A stretch of DNA of 10,686 nt from an uncultured Desulfobacca sp. (GTDB lineage: Bacteria > Desulfobacterota > Desulfobaccia > Desulfobaccales > Desulfobaccaceae). This document shows, piece after piece, positions 5,701 through 10,686 of the stretch; position 1 is the first letter of the stretch, and every line of letters starts with the position of its first letter. The stretch covers positions 1 to 10,686 of the forward strand of contig CALGOE010000028.1 of assembly GCA_937958145.1 (NCBI GenBank). The letters are read 5' to 3'. The notes below the pieces were generated by a model. The model saw only the letters and a list, made by a program, of their open reading frames with translations, ran no database searches and was not told the origin of the DNA. Made by a program: the position numbers and the translations under genes.

Positions 5701-6480
5701 GTGGGGAAACGCCTGACCCTGGCGGTCTGGAAGTTTGCCTCCTGCGACGGCTGTCAGTTGAGCCTCCTGGACCTGGAGGACCACCTGCTGGCCCTGGCAG
5801 AGAAAGTGGAGATCGCCTATTTCCTCGAGGCCAGCAGTGCCGTGGCGCCGGGTCCCTATGATCTTTCCCTGGTGGAAGGTTCCATTACCACCCCCGAAGA
5901 CGCCAGGCGCATCAAACAGGTCCGCCGCCTCTCCAAAAAGGTGGTGGCCATCGGCGCCTGCGCCACGGCGGGGGGCATCCAGGGGCTGCGCAACTTTGCC
6001 GATGTCACCGAATATATTCCCATCGTCTATGCCCACCCGGAGTATATTAAAACCCTGGACCAGTCCACTCCCATTGCCCAGCACATTCAAGTGGATATGG
6101 AGCTGCCGGGCTGTCCCATCAATAAATACCAGCTCCTGGAGGCAATGAAGGCCCTCCTGCAGGGCCGCCGGCCCCGGCCCCGGGCGGAGAGCGTCTGCAC
6201 GGCCTGCAAAAGACTGGGCCATATCTGCGTCCTGGTGGCCGACGGCGTGCCGTGCCTGGGGCCGGTGACGCAGACGGGCTGCGGCGCCTTGTGCCCGGCC
6301 TACCACCGGGGTTGCTATGGCTGCTTCGGGCCCAAAGAACAGCCCAATACCGCCTCGTTGGCGGCCCAGTTCCGGCGGTTGGGGGTGGCAGAGGCCGACA
6401 TTGTCCGTTTATTCCGCACCTTTAACGCCGCGGCCGAGGCCTTTCGGCTGGAGAGTCTGGCCCATGAAAAGAACGATTAA
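5701..6480 (+). CDS. hydD: [NiFe]-hydrogenase small (delta) subunit
   Basis: This 259-residue small subunit has no twin-arginine leader, so the enzyme is cytosolic. The proximal 4Fe-4S site is formed by C15 and C18 (ASCDGCQLS, 13-21), C87 (GACATAGG, 85-92) and C138 (LPGCPI, 135-140). Eight more Cys, C166, C169, C176, C185, C194, C198, C205 and C208, fit all-Cys medial and distal 4Fe-4S clusters as in F420-reducing-type and group 3 hydrogenases. Together they form the wire from the NiFe site to HydB. The start is GTG 5701, with AAAGGAAGG at 5686-5694. A 68-base gap separates it from hydG, the largest gap in the operon. Its end overlaps hydA by 17 bases. Confidence 0.93.
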   Translation: MGKRLTLAVWKFASCDGCQLSLLDLEDHLLALAEKVEIAYFLEASSAVAPGPYDLSLVEGSITTPEDARRIKQVRRLSKKVVAIGACATAGGIQGLRNFADVTEYIPIVYAHPEYIKTLDQSTPIAQHIQVDMELPGCPINKYQLLEAMKALLQGRRPRPRAESVCTACKRLGHICVLVADGVPCLGPVTQTGCGALCPAYHRGCYGCFGPKEQPNTASLAAQFRRLGVAEADIVRLFRTFNAAAEAFRLESLAHEKND

Positions 6481-7750
6481 AGTCGCCAATCTGGCCCGGG
6501 TGGAGGGTGAAGGGGCCCTGGAGCTGATTATCCAGGCCGGGCGGGTGGCCCGCGCGAATTTCAGTATCTTTGAGTCGCCCCGCTTTTTTGAGGCCTTTCT
6601 TCGGGGTCGGCGGGCGGCTGAGGCGCCGGATTTGACGGCCCGGATCTGCGGCATCTGTCCCGTGGCCTACCAGATGAGCGCCGTGCATGCCCTGGAGGCC
6701 ATCCTGGGTCTGGCCATCCCGGCACCGCTGCGGGCACTGCGCCGTCTGCTCTATTGCGGTGAATGGCTGGAGAGCCACGCCCTGCATGTCTACTTCCTCC
6801 ATGCCCCCGATTTCCTGGGGTATCCCAGCGGCCTGGCCCTGGCCCAGGATTTTCCCGAGATTGTCAAAGAAGGCCTGGCTTTAAAAAAGGCGGGCAATGA
6901 CATCGTGGCCCTGATCGGAGGGCGGGAGATTCATCCCGTCAACGTGCGGGTGGGGGGATTTTACCGCACACCGACTGCGGCGGAAATCCAGTCTTTGCTG
7001 CCGGCGGTGGACAACGCCCTGGCGGTGGCCCAAAAAACCGTGCGTTGGGTGGCCGGTTTCAAGTTCCCGGAGATTACTTATGATTATGAGTTGGTGGCCC
7101 TGCGCCATCCCCAGGAATACCCCCTCTGTGAGGGCCGCTTGGCCTCGAACCGGGGGCTGGATATCTCCATGGAAGAGTTTGAGGCTTTCTTTGCCGAGGA
7201 ACACGTCCGCCACAGCAATGCCCTGCAGGGGCACAAGCAATCAGACGGGGCCTATCTGGTGGGGCCGCTGGCCCGCTTCGCCCTCAATTACGACCGGCTC
7301 TCCCCCCTGGCCCGACAGGCGGCCCAGGAGGTGGGTCTGACGCCGGACTGCCGCAACCCGTTTCAGAGCATTATCGTCCGCAGTATTGAAATGGTCCATG
7401 CCTGCGAAGAGGCCCGACGGCTCATCCAGACCTATCAAAGACCGGCGCGGCCTTTTGTGGAGGCCTCCTGGCGGGCCGGCCAGGGGAGTGCCATTACCGA
7501 GGCGCCGCGGGGGATCCTCTACCACCGCTATACGGTGGATGACCAGGGGATCATTGAAAACGCCCGCATCGTCCCGCCCACGTCCCAGAACCAGAAGACG
7601 GTGGAAGCTGATCTCTGCCGGGTGGCCGAGGCGTATCTCCATCTTCCTGATGACGAGCTTACCCATATCTTGGAACAGGCCATCCGCAACTATGACCCCT
7701 GCATCTCCTGCGCCACCCACTGCCTGCGCCTGACGCTGATCCGCCGCTAA
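6464..7750 (+). CDS. hydA: [NiFe]-hydrogenase large (alpha) subunit, group 3b type
   Basis: This 428-residue catalytic subunit holds the Ni-Fe(CN)2CO centre. The L1 motif RICGICP (60-66) gives C62 and C65; the L2 motif DPCISCATH (411-419) gives C413, C416 and H419. Other family marks are ARVEGEG (11-17) and TEAPRG (345-350). Nine residues follow the L2 histidine, a C-terminal tail that a maturation endopeptidase would be expected to remove after nickel insertion. The start is ATG 6464, inside the end of hydD, because NLARVEGEG-type N-termini begin about there. A longer in-frame reading from 6317 only re-reads hydD. Group 3b is inferred from the hydBGDA gene set and sizes, not from a tree. Some group 3b enzymes can also reduce sulfur; that cannot be judged here. 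Confidence 0.94.
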   Translation: MKRTIKVANLARVEGEGALELIIQAGRVARANFSIFESPRFFEAFLRGRRAAEAPDLTARICGICPVAYQMSAVHALEAILGLAIPAPLRALRRLLYCGEWLESHALHVYFLHAPDFLGYPSGLALAQDFPEIVKEGLALKKAGNDIVALIGGREIHPVNVRVGGFYRTPTAAEIQSLLPAVDNALAVAQKTVRWVAGFKFPEITYDYELVALRHPQEYPLCEGRLASNRGLDISMEEFEAFFAEEHVRHSNALQGHKQSDGAYLVGPLARFALNYDRLSPLARQAAQEVGLTPDCRNPFQSIIVRSIEMVHACEEARRLIQTYQRPARPFVEASWRAGQGSAITEAPRGILYHRYTVDDQGIIENARIVPPTSQNQKTVEADLCRVAEAYLHLPDDELTHILEQAIRNYDPCISCATHCLRLTLIRR

Positions 7751-7788
7751 CCGGTTGTTCTAGAGGGTCAGCAGAGCAATCTTATCTT

Positions 7789-9222
7789 TTAAGCAAAATT
7801 TTCTCTGTTCAACCCTTCACATAGGCGCCCGACGAGCCCATCGAAGCCGCCATTGGACATCACCAGGATGACGTCACCGGGCTGCGTTTGTGCTAATATC
7901 GCTTTGAGCAGGGCATCGGTGTCAGGGAAGTACCAGGCCCGCCGGCCGGCGTGAGTCAGATCGGCCACCAATTGCGGCGAGGAAAAGCGGTCGTCCTCCG
8001 GGGCCTTCCAGAGATCCGAGGGCTCCCGGACAAAGATCAGATCGGCGCCGGCCAGGGCCTGGACATAATCCTGCTGAAAGACCCGGCGCCGGCTGGTGTT
8101 GGTGCGTGGTTCAAAGGCCACCAGCAGCCGCCGTCCCGGGAAGCGGCCCCGGGCCGCCAGGAGGGTTTCGGCCACCGCCGTGGGGTGGTGGGCGAAGTCA
8201 TCCACGACGGTGATCCGGCCAAAATCTCCCGCCACCTCGAGCCGCCGTTTCACCCCGGCGAACTCGGGCAACGCCTCTTGCAGGCGCTGCCGGTCCACCC
8301 CCAGATCGTGCAGCGTGGCCAGAACTGCCAGGGTATTCAAGACATTATGGCGGCCGGCCAGGGGCACGAAAAATTCTTCCCAGAACCGGCCCGCCCGCCA
8401 GACCTCAAACCTCATGCCGCCATCCTGCGGCGCCAGGTTGCGGGCCTGCCAGAGGGCATCGGTATTGAAGCCATATAAGGCGACCTTGCTGGCCGCGTGG
8501 GCCGCCACCTGACGGACCAAGGGGGCATCGCCCCAGGCCAACAGTTCCCCCTCCGGCGGCAGATGCCGGACAAAGTCCGTAAAGGCCTGGACTACATGGG
8601 GCAGGTCCCGATAGATGTCGGCATGGTCAAACTCAACGGACGTCAAGATAGCCTGCCGGGGCTGAAAGAGCAGAAACTTGGGGCGCTTGTCAAAAAAGGC
8701 GGTATCGTATTCATCCCCCTCCAAAACCACGTAGGGCCCAGTGCCCACCCGATAATTGGATTGGAAATTCTTGACAATACCGCCGATCATAAAACCGGGG
8801 TCCAGCCCCACGGCATAGAGCAGCCAGGCCAGGAGGGAGGAGGTCGTCGTCTTGCCGTGGGTGCCGCTCACCACCAGGGCCTGGCGTTGGCCCACCAGGT
8901 AGCGGTTCAGGGCGGCGGGCATGGAGAGGTACGGGATCCCCTGCTGCAATACCGCCTGGGCCTCGGGATTCTCCGCCCGGATGACATTGCCGATGACCAC
9001 CAGGTCCGGCCGGGGCGTGAGGTGCTCGGGCTTATAGCCGTTATGGACTGGAATCCCCAGCCGCTCCAGAAAGGTGCTCATGGGGGGATAGGTGTGTTCG
9101 TCGGAACCACTGACCTGAAACCCCTGTTCCTGTAAAATCCCGGCCAAGGCCGCCATGCCGGTGCCGCAGATGCCCAGGAGGTGGATGCGCCGGGGGTTGT
9201 CTGCCTGTGTCGATGTGGTCAT
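7789..9222 (-). CDS. mpl: UDP-MurNAc:L-Ala-gamma-D-Glu-meso-Dap ligase (murein recycling)
   Basis: This is a 477-residue Mur-ligase-family protein, near the usual Mpl length. Mpl attaches recycled murein tripeptide directly to UDP-N-acetylmuramate using ATP in the cytosol. Domain order: N-terminal UDP-binding fold with HLLGICGTGMAALA (14-27), the ATPase P-loop SGTHGKTTT (118-126), and the Mpl-type segment GDEYDTAFFDKRPKF (169-183). Then come GRHNVLNTLA (290-299), DDFAHHPTAV (341-350), FEPRTNTSRRR (370-380) and SNGGFDG (456-462). The DEYDTAFFDKRPKF and EPRTNTSRR blocks are typical of Mpl rather than MurC. The ribosome site is weak (GGAT about 12 bases before ATG). It lies 93 bases downstream of the serine hydrolase gene on the same strand, which probably supplies the promoter. 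Confidence 0.94.
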   Translation of the reverse strand: MTTSTQADNPRRIHLLGICGTGMAALAGILQEQGFQVSGSDEHTYPPMSTFLERLGIPVHNGYKPEHLTPRPDLVVIGNVIRAENPEAQAVLQQGIPYLSMPAALNRYLVGQRQALVVSGTHGKTTTSSLLAWLLYAVGLDPGFMIGGIVKNFQSNYRVGTGPYVVLEGDEYDTAFFDKRPKFLLFQPRQAILTSVEFDHADIYRDLPHVVQAFTDFVRHLPPEGELLAWGDAPLVRQVAAHAASKVALYGFNTDALWQARNLAPQDGGMRFEVWRAGRFWEEFFVPLAGRHNVLNTLAVLATLHDLGVDRQRLQEALPEFAGVKRRLEVAGDFGRITVVDDFAHHPTAVAETLLAARGRFPGRRLLVAFEPRTNTSRRRVFQQDYVQALAGADLIFVREPSDLWKAPEDDRFSSPQLVADLTHAGRRAWYFPDTDALLKAILAQTQPGDVILVMSNGGFDGLVGRLCEGLNRENFA

Positions 9223-9270
9223 ATTGGTGCAAATCCGGTTGCTGCTGCTGTTGACGCCCTTATGAAGGCC

Positions 9271-9293
9271 AAGGCCACAAGCCCCGGCCTTTT
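9271..9293 (+). terminator. Possible hairpin between serine hydrolase and mpl genes
   Basis: AAGGCC (9271-9276) and GGCCTT (9286-9291) can pair around a 9-base loop, followed on the plus strand by a short T run (9290-9293). The neighbouring genes are both read on the minus strand, where no T run follows, so as a terminator it faces the wrong way. It may instead be an RNA processing or pausing hairpin within the mpl leader. The support is weak. Confidence 0.25.
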
Positions 9294-9315
9294 CCCTTGA
9301 ACTTGGCTCGGCCGG

Positions 9316-10422
9316 TTACTCCCGCCACGGCCGGGTCAAACCCAAGGCTTGGCAAATCGCCTCATGCACCCGGGGCCGGAAAGGTCTGATCTTGTCGTTG
9401 TTGCGTCCCAGGTGGACCCGGTTTGTCAGCAATACTACTATGCCGTCTTGGGCCAGGTCAATCCAAAAAGACACGCCGGTAAACCCCAGGTGGCCGACGC
9501 TGTGGGGCGAGAAGTAGCGGCCACAACTGGCCTCCCGGGGCGCCGGCCGGTCAAAACCCAGGGCCCGGGGCGACCCCGGCGGCGGCGTGAAAAATCGGCG
9601 GACCACGGTTGGGTCAAAAAAAGCCGCGCCGGCCTTGCCGGCATAAGCCTCGTAAAGGTGCACGGCCAGACGCCAGACCTCCGGCCCGGTGCCGAAAAGC
9701 CCGGCATGACCGGCCACCCCCCCGGCTGACCAGGCGTTTTCGTCATGCACCTCGCCCTGGCAGCTGCGGCCGGGGATCAGCCCTGCTTCCGTCGCGGCAC
9801 AATCTTTAACCGAACCGGCCCCCGCCTGGCGAGGCCGGAACCCCAGGGTCGGCAAACCCAGCGGTTCATAAAGACGGCGTTGACAAAAATCCGCCAACGG
9901 CTCACCGGCTGCAGTCTCCACCACCGCCTTAAGGAGCATGAAGTTTAAATCGCTATAAATCGTTAAGGGGCCCGGCGTGTGCTCCAGGGGCTCGGCGGCG
10001 GCGCAGCGCTCCAGGGCCGTGGCCCGCGCCGCCTCCGGCAGAGTCAGAACCGTCTCGTAAAAAGGCCGCCAGGCCGGCAGGCCGGACTGGTGGGTCAAAA
10101 GCGAGGTCAGGGGCAGAAGCCGTTTATCCGGCGGCAGCCAATCGTGGGGCAGGACGTCGCCCAAGGTGACGTTCAGATTGAGGCGGCCCTGCTGCACCAA
10201 GACCAGCAGGGCCAGGGTCGTCGCCAGGGGCTTTGTCACCGAGGCCAGATCAAAAACCGTGGCGAGGCTCACCCCCGGACTGTCCGGCGCAGCGCTAAGT
10301 CGGCCCACCGCGGTTTGATACTCCAGATGCCCACCCCGTCCGGCCAACACCACGGCGGCCGTGGCCACGCCTCGGGCCAAGCCTGCTGCCACAATCTGGT
10401 CTACATATCGCCAAGCTGTCAC
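9316..10422 (-). CDS. Beta-lactamase-fold serine hydrolase, cytosolic, probable murein-recycling peptidase or amidase
   Basis: This 368-residue protein is of the PF00144 (beta-lactamase / PBP4-like) family. Active-site motifs are S61-V-T-K64 in DLASVTKPLAT (58-68), Y156-S-D158 in TIYSDLNF (154-161), and H311-L-G313 in place of KTG. HQSGLPAW (111-118) and GEVHDENAWSAGGVAGHAGLF (around 223-243) mark the subgroup that also occurs fused to NagZ-like glucosaminidases. The GTG start at 10422 has GAGGGG just upstream, and an in-frame stop (TAA, 10455-10453) lies only 11 codons before it. No longer reading with a signal peptide exists, and the N-terminus has none. It is therefore probably cytosolic, which argues against a secreted beta-lactamase. 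Being upstream of mpl suggests cutting recycled muropeptides. The substrate is inference. Confidence 0.82.
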   Translation of the reverse strand: MTAWRYVDQIVAAGLARGVATAAVVLAGRGGHLEYQTAVGRLSAAPDSPGVSLATVFDLASVTKPLATTLALLVLVQQGRLNLNVTLGDVLPHDWLPPDKRLLPLTSLLTHQSGLPAWRPFYETVLTLPEAARATALERCAAAEPLEHTPGPLTIYSDLNFMLLKAVVETAAGEPLADFCQRRLYEPLGLPTLGFRPRQAGAGSVKDCAATEAGLIPGRSCQGEVHDENAWSAGGVAGHAGLFGTGPEVWRLAVHLYEAYAGKAGAAFFDPTVVRRFFTPPPGSPRALGFDRPAPREASCGRYFSPHSVGHLGFTGVSFWIDLAQDGIVVLLTNRVHLGRNNDKIRPFRPRVHEAICQALGLTRPWRE

Positions 10423-10454
10423 GTTCCCCTCAAAACGCCCGATTCTTGCCTTTT

Positions 10455-10482
10455 ATTGTATCCCCTTGAGCAGGAATGGCAA
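10455..10482 (-). promoter_or_regulatory. Putative sigma-70 promoter of the serine hydrolase-mpl unit
   Basis: On the minus strand, TTGCCA (10477-10482) and TACAAT (10455-10460) stand 16 bases apart, close to consensus in both hexamers. A start of transcription near 10448 would leave a leader of about 25 bases before the GTG at 10422. Confidence 0.6.
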
Positions 10483-10593
10483 GATGAGGAACCACACCCT
10501 CTGAGGCCCACAGGTCCTGATGGCTTTTTATGATCAAGGGAGATAATTATAATTCCCCCCAGATTTCGGACAGCGTGTTAAGCTTCTAGAACC

Positions 10594-10686
10594 TGGACTA
10601 AGTGAAAACGTGAATACGAGAAGTTTGGTGGGGGAAGAAAACTATGATGCGGAAAAGGTATGATGCTTCTTTTAAGGCCAAAATAG
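10594..10686 (+). mobile_element. Left end of an insertion sequence, probably IS3 family (cut by window edge)
   Basis: The stretch starting TGGACTAAGTGAAAACGTG is followed about 50 bases later by an OrfA-like start, which is the layout of IS3-family left ends (terminal TG, short leader, then OrfA). The boundary at 10594 is a guess from the TG dinucleotide; the right end and target duplication are outside the window. It sits in the spacer upstream of the minus-strand serine hydrolase gene, beyond that gene's predicted promoter. Confidence 0.45.
10644..10686 (+). CDS. IS3-type transposase OrfA, first 14 codons (partial)
   Basis: Reading from ATG 10644 gives MMRKRYDASFKAKI before the window ends. 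Basic-aromatic openings of the type RKRYxxxFKAKI are characteristic of the helix-turn-helix OrfA proteins of IS3-family elements. A GGGGGAAG ribosome site lies at 10629-10636. Either ATG 10644 or ATG 10647 could be used. Whether the gene is intact, and whether OrfB follows with a frameshift, cannot be seen. Confidence 0.6.
   Translation, partial: MMRKRYDASFKAKI

Noticed and set aside
5695..6306. Long minus-strand reading frame (203 codons) opposite hydD, and similar ones opposite ybeY/pdxJ (425-892) and opposite hydG (4730-5542).
   Set aside because: They are shadows caused by high GC at third codon positions; none shows a family motif, and each lies opposite a certain gene.
6317..6463. N-terminal extension of HydA in its own frame.
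   Set aside because: It only re-reads hydD in another frame. The family N-terminus starts at ATG 6464.
7749..7788. Terminator between the convergent hydA and mpl genes; AACCGGTT palindrome at 7749-7756.
   Set aside because: The palindrome is only 8 bp, has no loop or T run, and no other stem is visible in the gap.
7951..9135. Plus-strand reading frames opposite mpl (7951-8478 and 8497-9135).
   Set aside because: Low-complexity shadow translations with no recognisable domain, lying opposite clear Mpl motifs.
7789..9222. MurC (UDP-MurNAc:L-Ala ligase) as the identity of the Mur ligase.
   Set aside because: The GDEYDTAFFDKRPKF and FEPRTNTSRR blocks fit Mpl, and there is no dcw cell-division cluster around it.
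9316..10422. A class C beta-lactamase giving antibiotic resistance.
   Set aside because: No export signal is possible, the KTG motif is replaced by HLG and YxN by YSD; the context is murein recycling.

Overview
The window looks like chromosome from a GC-rich, Gram-negative, strictly or facultatively anaerobic bacterium. Support comes from a lipobox lipoprotein, a meso-diaminopimelate murein ligase (Mpl) and a cytosolic [NiFe]-hydrogenase operon. Gene content and protein style recall Desulfobacterota (Desulfobacca-like sulfate reducers and relatives). That placement is an inference from memory, not from a search.

Region 1 (1-1264, + strand): the tail of an unidentified gene, then ybeY (16S rRNA maturation) and pdxJ (vitamin B6 synthesis). 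The last two overlap by 19 bases and are surely co-translated.

Region 2 (1331-2571, + strand): a small coiled-coil lipoprotein and a stand-alone SagB-type nitroreductase. A GC-rich palindromic repeat follows, separating them from a convergent small DUF2007 gene (2690-2938, - strand). That gene has a plausible promoter of its own in an AT-rich divergent spacer.

Region 3 (3173-7750, + strand) is the centrepiece: a five-gene operon for a bidirectional group 3b-like [NiFe]-hydrogenase in the order hydB, cNMP-binding-like protein, hydG, hydD, hydA. HydA carries the Ni-Fe site. HydD (12 Cys, three predicted FeS clusters) and HydB (two ferredoxin clusters plus additional Cys) wire electrons to HydG (FAD, NAD(P) and a 2Fe-2S site). 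The predicted overall reaction is H2 + NAD(P)+ <-> NAD(P)H + H+. The odd member is the 151-residue single-domain cyclic-nucleotide-binding-like protein between hydB and hydG. It has no DNA-binding domain and an altered ligand pocket. No maturation genes (hyp, endopeptidase) are present.

Region 4 (7789-10422, - strand): mpl and an upstream serine hydrolase of the beta-lactamase fold that lacks an export signal. Together they form a probable murein-recycling pair with a good promoter at 10455-10482.

Region 5 (10594-10686, + strand): the window ends in the left end of an insertion sequence, probably IS3 family, with the first 14 codons of its OrfA. No tRNA, rRNA or CRISPR array was seen. The strongest candidate for new biology is the hydrogenase-embedded cNMP-like protein; most of the rest is recognisable.
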